Shown in pieces: positions 45,926 through 54,650 of a DNA stretch of 64,000 nucleotides. This DNA comes from CAYSSJ01 sp964433675 (GTDB lineage: Bacteria; Cloacimonadota; Cloacimonadia; Cloacimonadales; TCS61). Within the stretch, counting starts at the first letter, position 1. The number at the start of each line of letters is the position of its first letter. The stretch covers positions 1 to 64,000 of the forward strand of contig CAYSSJ010000004.1 of NCBI GenBank assembly GCA_964433675.1. The letters run 5' to 3'. The translations under genes and the position numbers were made by a program. The notes beneath the pieces were generated by a model, which saw nothing but the letters and a program-made list of their open reading frames with translations, was not told the origin of the DNA and made no database searches.

Positions 45926-46834
45926 TTAAAAATCGGGCAGAACCTCACGTGGATCAATTGCCTGACCGTTTACACGGTATTCAAAATGCAGATGTGGTCC
46001 ATCGGAAGTTCCCGACGAGCCTACAGTAGCAATAGGTTGGGCACGATTCACCTTATCTCCCAATCTAACCAAATTGGTCTCATTATGAGCATACACAGTC
46101 ATAATATAATCCACATGCTCCAAAATTATCACATTCCCATAACCACGTTGCACACCGGCATAAACAACCTTTCCTTCCAAAGCAGCGTGAATAGGAGTAC
46201 CTTTGGGAGCAGCAATATCAATTCCTTTGTGTATCCGACCATTACGGTTGCCAAACTCGGAAGTAACGTCCCCATTCACCGGTAGATGAATCTGTTGATC
46301 ACGCTTCACTTTTGGTGGTGTATTAAAACGAGCTATCTTTTCTTGAGGTGGTGGAGCCACAGTTGGCTTTGGGGTTTTCGGCTCCGGTGTCGGTGCTTGA
46401 GTAAGATGCCCCGGTTCTAACCAGATCTTCTGCCCGGGCTGCAATTGGTAGGTAGTCAAATTATTGTATTCTATCACTTCAAAGATGCTTAGATCATACA
46501 TTTTGGCAATTCTGTGAATAGTCTCTCTTGGTTTGACTAAATGGTATTTACTGCGGGGGATAGAACGAACGGTGACATACTCTCTATACAAGCTGGGACG
46601 CGGACTGAGATATATCTTCTGTCCCAGAAAGATCTTCTCGTCCGATAATGAATTGAAAATCTTGAGCTGTTCTACCGGGATAGAATAATCCCTACTGATC
46701 GATTTCAAGGTGTCTCCCGGCTTGACTATATGATATTGTTCCGATGGTGTAAAATATTTTGGATTGCTGGACAATCCGGTCAGTAATAGTGGTGTCAGGA
46801 AACAGACCATTAGAGGGACTATCTTAAAAAACAA
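45926..46834 (-). CDS. LysM-M23 peptidoglycan endopeptidase-like protein
   Basis: 302 residues: signal or anchor segment (1 to about 23), two LysM domains (YHIVKPGDTLKSISRDY and YHLVKPRETIHRIAKMY), a proline-rich linker, and a C-terminal M23 domain with GRIHKGIDIAAP (His and Asp ligands) and GPHLHFEY (HxH). It cuts or activates cutting of peptidoglycan cross-links in the periplasm (NlpD/DipM-like). The zinc residues look complete, so the enzyme could be active. Overlaps the acylphosphatase gene by 11 bp. Confidence 0.9.
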   Translation of the reverse strand: MFFKIVPLMVCFLTPLLLTGLSSNPKYFTPSEQYHIVKPGDTLKSISRDYSIPVEQLKIFNSLSDEKIFLGQKIYLSPRPSLYREYVTVRSIPRSKYHLVKPRETIHRIAKMYDLSIFEVIEYNNLTTYQLQPGQKIWLEPGHLTQAPTPEPKTPKPTVAPPPQEKIARFNTPPKVKRDQQIHLPVNGDVTSEFGNRNGRIHKGIDIAAPKGTPIHAALEGKVVYAGVQRGYGNVIILEHVDYIMTVYAHNETNLVRLGDKVNRAQPIATVGSSGTSDGPHLHFEYRVNGQAIDPREVLPDF

Positions 46835-47096
46835 CCTTAAAATCCTTATATTTGGTATCAGAAGAGTATTCTTCTGTGGTTATCTTTGTTACATAGGCAA
46901 GGGTGGGACCCTTGTAGAGGGATTGGATGAATCTATCTAGCTTATCTTCATCTCCTTGAGCAAGGATAGAGACATGTCCGTCCGGCTCATTTTTCACTGT
47001 TCCGGTGATGCCTAAATCCTCAGCTTTGTGGATAGTAAAATATCTATAACCCACGCCTTGGACTCGGCCATGAACATGAATTATCAAAGTCTTCAT
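46824..47096 (-). CDS. acyP: Acylphosphatase
   Basis: 90 residues from the ATG at 47096, where AGGG lies 8 bases upstream; ATGs at 47102 and 47123 are alternatives, and the last lies only about 10 bases from the -10 box. Catalytic Arg in GRVQGVGYRYF and Asn in VKNEPDG. It hydrolyses acyl phosphates; its physiological role in bacteria is uncertain. First gene of the operon leading to the sigma factor. Confidence 0.92.
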   Translation of the reverse strand: MKTLIIHVHGRVQGVGYRYFTIHKAEDLGITGTVKNEPDGHVSILAQGDEDKLDRFIQSLYKGPTLAYVTKITTEEYSSDTKYKDFKVVF

Positions 47097-47133
47097 CCTC
47101 ATATCCCTATCTTCCGATTTCATATATCATACA

Positions 47134-47162
47134 CCTATATGATTTGAGCCCTATACTGTCAA
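47134..47162 (-). promoter_or_regulatory. Sigma-70-type promoter of the acyP-M23-merR-rpoD operon
   Basis: On the minus strand TTGACA (47162-47157) is followed after exactly 17 bases by TATAGG (47139-47134). An AT-rich dyad with AGTTT/AAACT arms (47162-47181) overlaps and extends upstream of the -35, a possible UP-like or operator site. Confidence 0.75.
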
Positions 47163-47234
47163 GTTTAAATTTTTTAAAACTCAAAAATACCGGGTTTTAT
47201 TGCTAGTATTATGGAAGGTTAGGTTAGTTTGTCC

Positions 47235-47268
47235 AAATAAAAACAGGACCCCATCGATAGAGGTCCTG
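47235..47268 (-). terminator. Terminator closing the long 58854-47286 operon
   Basis: On the minus strand CAGGACC pairs with GGTCCTG around an 11-base loop, followed by TTTTTATTT. Confidence 0.85.
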
Positions 47269-47285
47269 CGTTTTGTTAAGATTTA

Positions 47286-48410
47286 TTAATCTTCTATGAT
47301 TTCCACATTTGCGCGTGGAAGAACTACTTTCTGCCCTGTTTCCAATTCTGCTTCCAAAATACGAACTTTAGTTTCGCTTTCTACATTGGTAAGCTTTTCT
47401 GGAAGGGCGGTAACTTTTCCGATAACGCCGAAATTCGGCTCTCTGATCACTCTGATAGTAGAACCGATTTCCAAGATAGTCTGTTTTGCCTGTTTGTAAT
47501 CGAGATCTTCTGCGGTAAATTCTATCGGGATAATGATCTCCGGTCTCATCACACCGGCACGGATCTGGGTTTTACCATGGATAGAAGCTTTGTGTCCCTC
47601 AAATTGCTTGAGAAGCGAGAAAGTTTTCTTGGCAAGGTTGATATTACCGAAACCTTCGGTGCTGACGATTGTAGTTCCTATCTCTTCATGTCCGGTGATA
47701 GCTACGCCTATATCATAACCAAGCAATTTTTTGAGATCTTCGTCATCTATACCGCCGGTGATAATACCTTTCACTCCCATATCTACCGCTTTTTTGATAA
47801 GATCATAAGGAGCCATAGCCCCTGTAACGATAAGTTTATCTTTACAAGACTCATCTATCTGATCGGAAGTTGCCACATCTTCGGGAGAATCAATAAGCAT
47901 CATAATCTCGCCGAAAGTCTCGCCGCCGATACCGAAAATACCTTGGATATAGGCAGATTTATTCTCTATGATCACCCCTTCCTTTTCGATGACATCTGTA
48001 ACCAATCCGTCTATAAATGCTTTTACATGCACGGGGATACGTGGTTCTCTGAGTAACATCTGACCGGTTATTGATGATATGCTTTCCACTTCACCATCGG
48101 TGGGAGAACGGACTGCAGTTTTGAAAAATCCGAACAAACCCTTGGTCTGTGCCAGCAATTGTCCTTTTTTCAGTTGATCACCCTCTTTTACCTTCAGGTA
48201 GTTGGTGATCAGATTAGGGGTAGTTCCGAGTTTGTTAGCCAAATTAAATGGGATTACTTTACCGGGGAGTAGAGTTTCGGCTACTATATCTTCCGCTTTT
48301 ACTTTATCGCCTTTTTTTACAAGCACTTTACCTTTGAGTGGTAGAATGCGTTCTTTTCTTAATACTATACTATCTGTAACAGTCAATCCTGCTGAATATG
48401 CTTGACCCAT
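47286..48410 (-). CDS. MutL-associated protein with barrel-sandwich and KOW-like domains
   Basis: 374 residues. The N-terminal half has two lipoyl/RnfC-like barrel-sandwich stretches (LKGKVLVKKGDKVKAE and LKVKEGDQLKKGQLLA, then VRSPTDGEVESI). A Rossmann-like block follows (LIVTGAMAPYDLIKKAVDMG, GIITGGID), and the C-terminus resembles a KOW segment (GSTIRVIREPNFGVIGKV). No lysine sits in the typical lipoylation context that I can vouch for. It is 10 bp after the MutL-type gene, whose stop overlaps its ribosome site, so the two are partners. Function unknown; a chaperone or adaptor for a mutase-like enzyme is an inference. Confidence 0.7.
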   Translation of the reverse strand: MGQAYSAGLTVTDSIVLRKERILPLKGKVLVKKGDKVKAEDIVAETLLPGKVIPFNLANKLGTTPNLITNYLKVKEGDQLKKGQLLAQTKGLFGFFKTAVRSPTDGEVESISSITGQMLLREPRIPVHVKAFIDGLVTDVIEKEGVIIENKSAYIQGIFGIGGETFGEIMMLIDSPEDVATSDQIDESCKDKLIVTGAMAPYDLIKKAVDMGVKGIITGGIDDEDLKKLLGYDIGVAITGHEEIGTTIVSTEGFGNINLAKKTFSLLKQFEGHKASIHGKTQIRAGVMRPEIIIPIEFTAEDLDYKQAKQTILEIGSTIRVIREPNFGVIGKVTALPEKLTNVESETKVRILEAELETGQKVVLPRANVEIIED

Positions 48411-48420
48411 TTTTTACCTC

Positions 48421-50295
48421 CTATTCCAAGATCTCTTTGGGATAAACATCAAGTTCGTTCATCCATTTTTTCAAATTAGCGACGCGAGCTTCATCTTCGG
48501 AAGGCAATACGAAAGGTTGACGACCGCGAGTATCCAATATAATTCCAACAACACCGCCATGGAGTTCAGTTTGGACCGTTTGACTTTTACCTTCACCGAT
48601 ATCGAGACCACGTCCCGGTTTCAATTCAGCTTTGGCTGTCTTGCCGACATCGAGTGGAATGAGTCGTATCTCACCAAAGGGGATCTCTTCGGAGAATACT
48701 TCACCGTCTGGAAGCTCTATCTTAGCCGTGAGTGCAGTTTTACCTTCTTTGTATTTACCTACCGGCGCTACACAAGTACCCAAGTAGATCAGACAGTCTT
48801 TTTCAAACACTTCGGTAGCTGCTTTTTCACTAACCTCGGCTAACACGCCCAATTGAGGCATCATAAATATACTATCAACTGCCAATCTGGTGATACCCTC
48901 AGGGAGGAAAGCATCGACGAGCATCATGGCGGATTGATTTCTACGAGGAGCATGAGAGAGCACTCCACCACTTCCGACCAGAAGATCGAGAGTAAGCATA
49001 TTAACTATAGTTTCACCGGACAAAGATTGTGAGAATGCATCGGCGATCTCTCTCTTTTTCTGCGCTCCTTTTAGGGAGACGGCGAACTCTTTATGCTGTA
49101 CGAATGCCAGTCTCAGAGCTTCTTTGGCAATTGCCTGTTCCAAGACAAGTTCTTTTAGTAATTGAGGTATGGTAGTCGGTCGGATCATTTTGTTCTTTAT
49201 CATATTCCTCAGATCGGAATGATTTATATCAAACGGAACCCAGCGCAGGATATTTTCCAACCCGGCAGAAGCCAAAACATTGGAGATACTATAACTCAGA
49301 CCGAGGTTAGCGCTTACGGTTCGGTTGAAAACATGCTCTTCTGTGAAGACCGAGAAAATATCGGTAGTTGCACCACCGATATCCACACCCACCACTTCGA
49401 TACCCTGCTGCCGTGCAATAGTTTGCATGATATTACCCACAGCAGCCGGAGTGGGCATGATGGGGATATTCTTCAATTCACTGTCTATCGGACCTTTTGT
49501 CCAGCCCATCAATTTATTATAACCCGGCGCTTGTGCCATCACGTGTTCCATAAAGAGTTCGTGGATCTTATCTCTTGCCGGTCCCAGATTTTCCGATTCC
49601 AAGTTCGGTCTCAGATTATCGGTAATGATCAGGTCGGTATTTTTGGAGAGTGTATCTTTGATGAGATCACGAGCTTTCTTGTTCCCGGCATAGATTACAG
49701 GCAGCTTATAACTGGAGCCCAATCTAGGTTTAGGGTCAGCAGCGCTGATCAATTCTGCCAGCTCGGCAATATGTTTGGTAGTTCCGCCATCTACACCACC
49801 GGCAAGTAGGATCATATCCGGTCTCAGATTCCTGATGCGTTCGATTTTCACATAATTGGGTCGTTTATCATTGCTGGCTATCAAGTCCATAACAATTGCA
49901 CCGGCGCCCAGAGCTGCACGTTCTGCACTCTCACCCGTCATTTTTGCTACCACACCGGTGACCATCATCTGCAATCCACCACCAGCACTACTGGTAGAAA
50001 CATAGGCATCCACGCCGATATCTTTCTGTTCGGCAGGTTTGCTCAGATGGATCTGATCATCCTTTATGAATTTGATATTTGGATCATTATATTTCAAACG
50101 AGCCAATTCTTCCAACTCAGTGACGGCATTGATTACACCTGCTGTAACATCATTCAATGGCGCTTCTACTGTAGTAGGTGCTTCCCCGCGAATAGTCTGA
50201 CGATATTCACCGTCTATGTATTCGATCAGGATAGCCTTGGTGGTTGTACTACCGCAATCTGTGGCAATAATTTTCTTCAACTGTTCATTGCCCAT
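48421..50295 (-). CDS. MutL/GlmL-family ATPase
   Basis: 624 residues of the actin/Hsp70-like (ASKHA) family. Phosphate-1 motif ATDCGSTTTKAILIEY near the start, second motif GVDIGGATTDIFS around residue 300, and MLLAGGVDGGTT-like loops between. Homologues (MutL/GlmL) are encoded with B12-dependent mutases such as glutamate mutase and are thought to reactivate them. No mutase gene is in the window. Flanked by a 120-residue helical protein and the barrel-sandwich protein at 47286, a set that recurs as a unit in my memory of anaerobes but cannot be confirmed here. Confidence 0.85.
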   Translation of the reverse strand: MGNEQLKKIIATDCGSTTTKAILIEYIDGEYRQTIRGEAPTTVEAPLNDVTAGVINAVTELEELARLKYNDPNIKFIKDDQIHLSKPAEQKDIGVDAYVSTSSAGGGLQMMVTGVVAKMTGESAERAALGAGAIVMDLIASNDKRPNYVKIERIRNLRPDMILLAGGVDGGTTKHIAELAELISAADPKPRLGSSYKLPVIYAGNKKARDLIKDTLSKNTDLIITDNLRPNLESENLGPARDKIHELFMEHVMAQAPGYNKLMGWTKGPIDSELKNIPIMPTPAAVGNIMQTIARQQGIEVVGVDIGGATTDIFSVFTEEHVFNRTVSANLGLSYSISNVLASAGLENILRWVPFDINHSDLRNMIKNKMIRPTTIPQLLKELVLEQAIAKEALRLAFVQHKEFAVSLKGAQKKREIADAFSQSLSGETIVNMLTLDLLVGSGGVLSHAPRRNQSAMMLVDAFLPEGITRLAVDSIFMMPQLGVLAEVSEKAATEVFEKDCLIYLGTCVAPVGKYKEGKTALTAKIELPDGEVFSEEIPFGEIRLIPLDVGKTAKAELKPGRGLDIGEGKSQTVQTELHGGVVGIILDTRGRQPFVLPSEDEARVANLKKWMNELDVYPKEILE

Positions 50296-50309
50296 AATTT
50301 TTCCTCCAT

Positions 50310-50672
50310 CTATTTTTTAAATATTTTTGCTATGGTCTGTTTCAGTTTTTTTATTCTTCGTTTTCTTACAAGTTTTTTCTGCTTTCTTTCTTCGGCATGT
50401 ATCTCCATATCGAGTTCGTCTATCCGGTTGAGAAGCATATTTACATACTCATCTTTTTCCAGCATGGCTGCTACTTCCTGATATTCCTTGGGATTGAAAA
50501 TAATCTCAGCGAAGGGTGCGATAAAGTATAAAAGCTGGCTGCCGATGCGATGAAGAGGACGCATGGACTCTATTGCCATCAATGCCGCTGGAGCCATCTT
50601 TCGTTCTACTATGAAACGCGCAATTTTTTCCGTTAGCTCTACTGCTCGTTCATGACTGATTTCTATGATCAT
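50310..50672 (-). CDS. Small helical protein preceding the MutL-type gene
   Basis: 120 residues, no signal. The segment RKMAPAALMAIESMRPLHRIGSQ (positions about 24-46) with P-A-x-x-x-x-E-S-x-R-P-L-x-x-I-G-S-Q resembles a family of ~100-residue unnamed proteins found by MutL-like genes. A hydrophobic patch follows (LLYFIAPFAEIIF), then a long basic coiled-coil tail. 14 bp before the MutL-type gene. Function unknown. Confidence 0.65.
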   Translation of the reverse strand: MIIEISHERAVELTEKIARFIVERKMAPAALMAIESMRPLHRIGSQLLYFIAPFAEIIFNPKEYQEVAAMLEKDEYVNMLLNRIDELDMEIHAEERKQKKLVRKRRIKKLKQTIAKIFKK

Positions 50673-50718
50673 TTATTTATCATTCTCCATCCTTACTTTC
50701 TTAAGAATACAAAAACTT

Positions 50719-51468
50719 CTATGCGTGTGCAATTGTCAAGATATAGATTTGGCTAACATTATTGCTTTTCAGAAGTTTGCTGATAGCGTTGACGGTGGAA
50801 CCGGTAGTGAACACATCATCGACGATAAGAATGCTTTTATCCGAAATATCATATTTGGGATTGATAGCAAAAGCAGCGGCTACGTTTTTCTCCCGCTCCG
50901 CTTTGCTTAGCTTTGTCTGCGTCTGAGTAGATTTTTTCCGATATAGTAATTTTGGCTTATGATCATACCCCATGGCAGCAGCGATATGGCGGCTCAGTTT
51001 CTCCGCTTGATTGAATCCACGCTCCCTCTGTCGGGTGCTATGCAATGGTACGGGCACTATGATATCTATTTTACCAAAAGGCTTTTCATTGCGAAGGTAA
51101 TCGATAGCATAAGCAGCCAAAAATGTAGATATCCCTATCGTGCCATGATATTTGAGCCGATGAATGCAAGCCTGAACTACCGGCGTGAATCTGAAAACCG
51201 ACCGAGCCTTATCGAAACTGTAGTCATAACTTTGGCAAGACTGGCATTCAGCACCATGTTTCGGTGTGCCGCATATTTCACAGATATCGTCTTTTAGAAA
51301 GGAAAGTCTGCTTTTACAATCCTCACATAACTGAGATTTGGGCTCATGAAAACGACAGCGACAATAGAGGCATAGTTTTGGGAAAAGCAGATCTATAATT
51401 GCCGAAAAATAAGCCTGCAGCTTATTTCTTTCTAGCAATGACACTCTCTCCCGCATACAGTTTTTCAC
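50719..51468 (-). CDS. ComF-family phosphoribosyltransferase-like protein
   Basis: 249 residues: an N-terminal zinc-finger-like domain with four CxxC-type pairs (CLYCRCR, CEDC, CEICG, CQSC) and a C-terminal phosphoribosyltransferase fold with VDDVFTTGSTV. ComF is needed for DNA uptake in some competent bacteria; elsewhere the role is obscure. The first 16 codons overlap the PSD-like gene, so the true start could be further in. 46 bp before the MutL module. Confidence 0.87.
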   Translation of the reverse strand: MKNCMRERVSLLERNKLQAYFSAIIDLLFPKLCLYCRCRFHEPKSQLCEDCKSRLSFLKDDICEICGTPKHGAECQSCQSYDYSFDKARSVFRFTPVVQACIHRLKYHGTIGISTFLAAYAIDYLRNEKPFGKIDIIVPVPLHSTRQRERGFNQAEKLSRHIAAAMGYDHKPKLLYRKKSTQTQTKLSKAEREKNVAAAFAINPKYDISDKSILIVDDVFTTGSTVNAISKLLKSNNVSQIYILTIAHA

Positions 51469-51940
51469 CTTGCTGCACTTCTATCAGAAAATCCGGAGGT
51501 AGAATGCATTTACATTTGGCTGCTGTAGGGATGATACCCAAAAGATAGCCCGGTTTGGAGATATCTTCTTCGAAAATAAGTTTGATACCCGCCTTGATCT
51601 CGCATTCCATTTCTTCACTACTAGCGCGATAATCGGCATGATGAAACGGAGATTTTTTGATGATAACCGTATGAGTACTTTCATCTACAGATTGAACTAT
51701 ACCGTGGATAGGAGAGAGGATGATATCTTCCTCTTCCGGTGGAACGGCATTATAAACGCGGTAGCGGATCGAGATATAGATAAAAGCCAAAAAAGCAGCC
51801 AGACTAAGATAAACCGACCATCTGTATCCTGTAAAAAAGAACAGATTGATCAAAATCACCAATACCGGCAGGATAGATGCTTTGTACTTGGCAGTCAGAA
51901 CTTTTTTGAGGATATGAGTTGGATTATACTTTTCTTGCAT
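51422..51940 (-). CDS. Phosphatidylserine-decarboxylase-like protein lacking the pyruvoyl serine
   Basis: 172 residues with two membrane helices (about 20-55), then ILSPIHGIVQSVDES, the PSD opening, SPFHHADYRAS, and a C-terminus GIIPTAAKCKCILPPDF ending GEKLYAGESVIA. In PSD the last block reads GxIxFGSRVDxYLP, where the Gly-Ser bond is cut to make the pyruvoyl group. Here T139-A140-A141 replaces F-G-S. A segment usual in PSD of about 50 residues is also missing. Decarboxylation is therefore not expected; a structural or lipid-binding role is possible. One-base overlap with purB. Confidence 0.75.
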   Translation of the reverse strand: MQEKYNPTHILKKVLTAKYKASILPVLVILINLFFFTGYRWSVYLSLAAFLAFIYISIRYRVYNAVPPEEEDIILSPIHGIVQSVDESTHTVIIKKSPFHHADYRASSEEMECEIKAGIKLIFEEDISKPGYLLGIIPTAAKCKCILPPDFLIEVQQGEKLYAGESVIARKK

Positions 51941-53232
51941 TAGATACCTACCCTTTTATAAATATGATCTACATTGGCAAGATAACGCTCATAAGAGAAT
52001 ATTTCCTCTATCTCTTCGTCGGATAACAGAGCGGTGATCTCTTTGTCGTCTGAAACTAATTTGCAAAACTGCTCACCTGTCTGCCAGCATTGCATGGCAT
52101 TTTTCTGAACCAATTTGTAGGCTTTTTCACGCGTGATCCCTTTTTCAGAAAGCTTCAAGAGTAATACTTGTGAAAACACCAGACCATTGGTTAGTTCTAA
52201 ATTTTTCATCATATTTTCCGGATAAACTACCAGATCTTCCAGCAAGGTTATCATCTTATTTAACATATAGTTGATAAGGATAGTGGAATCCGGCAGGATG
52301 ATGCGCTCTACCGAAGAGTGGCTGATATCGCGTTCATGCCATAAAGCATTATTTTCAAATCCGGCAGCGGCATTAGCACGCAATATTCGCGCCAGTCCAC
52401 AAATCTGTTCTGTTACGATCGGGTTTTTCTTGTGCGGCATAGCAGAAGAGCCTTTTTGACCCTTGGAAAAGTTCTCCTCCACTTCTCTGATCTCGGTTCT
52501 CTGCAGGTGTCTAATCTCCAGAGCGATTTTTTCCAGAGTAGTAGCTATGATAGTCAATGTACTAAGGTATTGGGCGATCCGATCTCTCTGGATCACTTGG
52601 GTAGCGATATTTACCGGACGCAGATTCAGATATTGGCAGCTAAGTTCCTCAATCTCGGGAGAGAGATGAGCATAATTGCCGACAGCTCCGGAGATCTGAC
52701 CGATAGAAACCACGTCTATCGCTGCTTTCATGCGCTCGATATTGCGCTGAAGTTCATCGTACCAAAGAGCATATTTCAATCCGAAGCTGGTAGGTTCGGC
52801 ATGGATACCGTGCGTTCTACCGATACAGAGTGTATTTTTGTATTCTTTTGCCTTCAGGCGCAATACTTCAGAAAGAGTTTCCAGATCACGGAAGATCAAG
52901 TCGCCTGCCTGTCTGAGCTGCAAAGATGTAGCAGTATCGAGCACATCCGAAGAGGTAAGACCGAAATGTATCCAGCGTGATTCTTCGCCTACATATTCGG
53001 CTACACAGGTAAGGAATGCGATCACATCGTGCTTGGTCTCTGCCTCTATCTCTGCTATCCGTTCCACATCAAAATCAGCTTTTTCCAAGATCACTTTCAG
53101 ATCATCATCGGGGATGATACCCACATCATTCATTGCCCGGCAGGCAGCAAGTTCTACATCGAGCATTGCCTGATACCGGTTTTGCAATTGCCATATTTTT
53201 CCCATCTCTTCACGGGTGTATCTCTCTATCAT
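51940..53232 (-). CDS. purB: Adenylosuccinate lyase
   Basis: 430 residues. Splits SAICAR and adenylosuccinate in purine synthesis. The fumarase-superfamily signature GSSAMPHKKNPI is exact; RTHGIHAEPTSFG and TSSDVLDTA carry the catalytic His and Ser/Thr residues. Placed oddly between a lipoprotein gene and the PSD-like gene, in an operon with glycan and lipid genes. Confidence 0.96.
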   Translation of the reverse strand: MIERYTREEMGKIWQLQNRYQAMLDVELAACRAMNDVGIIPDDDLKVILEKADFDVERIAEIEAETKHDVIAFLTCVAEYVGEESRWIHFGLTSSDVLDTATSLQLRQAGDLIFRDLETLSEVLRLKAKEYKNTLCIGRTHGIHAEPTSFGLKYALWYDELQRNIERMKAAIDVVSIGQISGAVGNYAHLSPEIEELSCQYLNLRPVNIATQVIQRDRIAQYLSTLTIIATTLEKIALEIRHLQRTEIREVEENFSKGQKGSSAMPHKKNPIVTEQICGLARILRANAAAGFENNALWHERDISHSSVERIILPDSTILINYMLNKMITLLEDLVVYPENMMKNLELTNGLVFSQVLLLKLSEKGITREKAYKLVQKNAMQCWQTGEQFCKLVSDDKEITALLSDEEIEEIFSYERYLANVDHIYKRVGI

Positions 53233-53233
53233 A

Positions 53234-53869
53234 TTACCTCTCTTCCAATTTATTTATCTCCGGTTTATGGTAATCTATTTTATCTATCATCAAAGCAGTG
53301 ATCTCCTTTCGACCGGCTAAGAGCGTGATATTTTGCGCATCATTGTTGTGATCGTAGGAAAACCTTACCTCATGCTCAGATTGATGGGAGACGATTTTTT
53401 CTATCGTCATCGCATTTGTGAAATAGATGGAGACACCATCGAGCTCCAACTTTTGTTTTTTGATGATCTCATCACTTTTGTTCAGCAACCGTAGCGGATC
53501 CAGAAAACTTATCAGCTTGGGGAAATTCTCATCATAGGCAAAGCTGTTGATCTCATCATCGGTAATCAGACGGTATTCCACCCCCTCCTCATTCAGATAA
53601 GCACTGACGAACATACGTGGCTGCAGGCCGAAAAAGCCGGAATCGAAAACATCGAAACGGAGAGTGTTGCCGTTTTTTCGCAATACGAAATTTTTTCTAA
53701 AAGAATACTGCTCATAGTTCAAAGAAGCCAACCCTTCCATAGTGAAATGTTCCCACTTCTTCAGATTATGCTCCAAAATAAGCAATTTCTCATCATAATC
53801 CGGCTGGCGTAGCAGTGCACAGCTTTGTGTCAGGATCACCAATACGATAAATAGGTGTTTGATTTTCAT
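53234..53869 (-). CDS. Lipoprotein, LolA/LolB-like fold possible
   Basis: 211 residues with a lipoprotein signal (LTQSC, Cys near residue 17). The beta-strand pattern FVLRKNGNTLRFDVFDSGFFGLQPRMFVSAYL suggests a half-barrel like LolA/LolB or similar lipid carriers, but no diagnostic motif is visible. It overlaps lgt (ATGA) and precedes purB by a single base, so translation is coupled to the lipoprotein-modifying enzyme. Confidence 0.65.
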   Translation of the reverse strand: MKIKHLFIVLVILTQSCALLRQPDYDEKLLILEHNLKKWEHFTMEGLASLNYEQYSFRKNFVLRKNGNTLRFDVFDSGFFGLQPRMFVSAYLNEEGVEYRLITDDEINSFAYDENFPKLISFLDPLRLLNKSDEIIKKQKLELDGVSIYFTNAMTIEKIVSHQSEHEVRFSYDHNNDAQNITLLAGRKEITALMIDKIDYHKPEINKLEER

Positions 53870-54648
53870 GCTTTTTTCTTGAGGAATAAAATTAAGCCGA
53901 CTATACCGACTACCGCCATTATTCCGCTCAGGATCTGTCCCATAGTCAGAAATGCGAAAATGAAACCGAGCTGTTCGTCCGGCTGACGGTAAAATTCCAC
54001 TATAAAGCGGAAGATACCATAGAAAGTGATAAAAAGCCAGAAGCAGATGCCAGGGTGATTAGATTTTTTCAGGGCGATGAAGGTGATGATAAATAGAACT
54101 AACCCTTCCAAAAAAGCCTCATAGAGCTGGGATGGATGACGCGGAAGCTGCTGCTTATCGGTGGGGAATATCATACCCCACGGCTTATCGGTAACGCGTC
54201 CGTAAAGCTCCGCATTGATGAAATTACCCAATCTTCCCAATCCGATCCCGATAGCAGCAAATGGAGTTACCGGATCTGCCAGTTGATAGAAGTTGTAGTT
54301 ATGTTTCCGGCAGAATAGATATCCGAACAAAACCATAGCGATAGCGCCGCCGTGAAAGGAGAGTCCACCTTCCCACAAAGCAAAGATTTTCAGCGGATTT
54401 TGCAGATAATAAGCCGGATTGTAAAACAAGACATAACCTATCCTTCCACCGACTATCACTGCTATCATCAAAAGAAATAGTAGGTTATCATATTCCTCTT
54501 TCCCCAGATAGACATTTCGGTAGCGAAAGAATTTTCTCAAAAAAAGATAGGCAAACAGAAAAGCAATGATATAGAAAAGCCCATACCATCTAATCTCCAA
54601 CCCGCCAATCTGGATAAGTGTAGGATCGATATTGGGATATTCTAACAT
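53866..54648 (-). CDS. lgt: Prolipoprotein diacylglyceryl transferase
   Basis: 260 residues, about seven membrane helices. Transfers diacylglyceryl from phosphatidylglycerol to the lipobox Cys. The signature RLGNFINAELYGR and FHGGAIA are present; the YGLFYIIAF and QLYEAFLEG segments also fit. It would modify the lipoproteins at 16898, 25713, 27046 and 53234. Confidence 0.95.
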   Translation of the reverse strand: MLEYPNIDPTLIQIGGLEIRWYGLFYIIAFLFAYLFLRKFFRYRNVYLGKEEYDNLLFLLMIAVIVGGRIGYVLFYNPAYYLQNPLKIFALWEGGLSFHGGAIAMVLFGYLFCRKHNYNFYQLADPVTPFAAIGIGLGRLGNFINAELYGRVTDKPWGMIFPTDKQQLPRHPSQLYEAFLEGLVLFIITFIALKKSNHPGICFWLFITFYGIFRFIVEFYRQPDEQLGFIFAFLTMGQILSGIMAVVGIVGLILFLKKKA

Positions 54649-54650
54649 AT

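Noticed and set aside
47162..47181. AT-rich dyad considered as an HspR-type HAIR operator
   Set aside because: The arms are AGTTT/AAACT, not the CTTGAGT/ACTCAAG pattern; kept only as an unspecific dyad.
49162..49809. 215-codon frame opposite the MutL-type gene
   Set aside because: Shadow of the true gene; the minus-strand protein has strong family motifs through the same bases.
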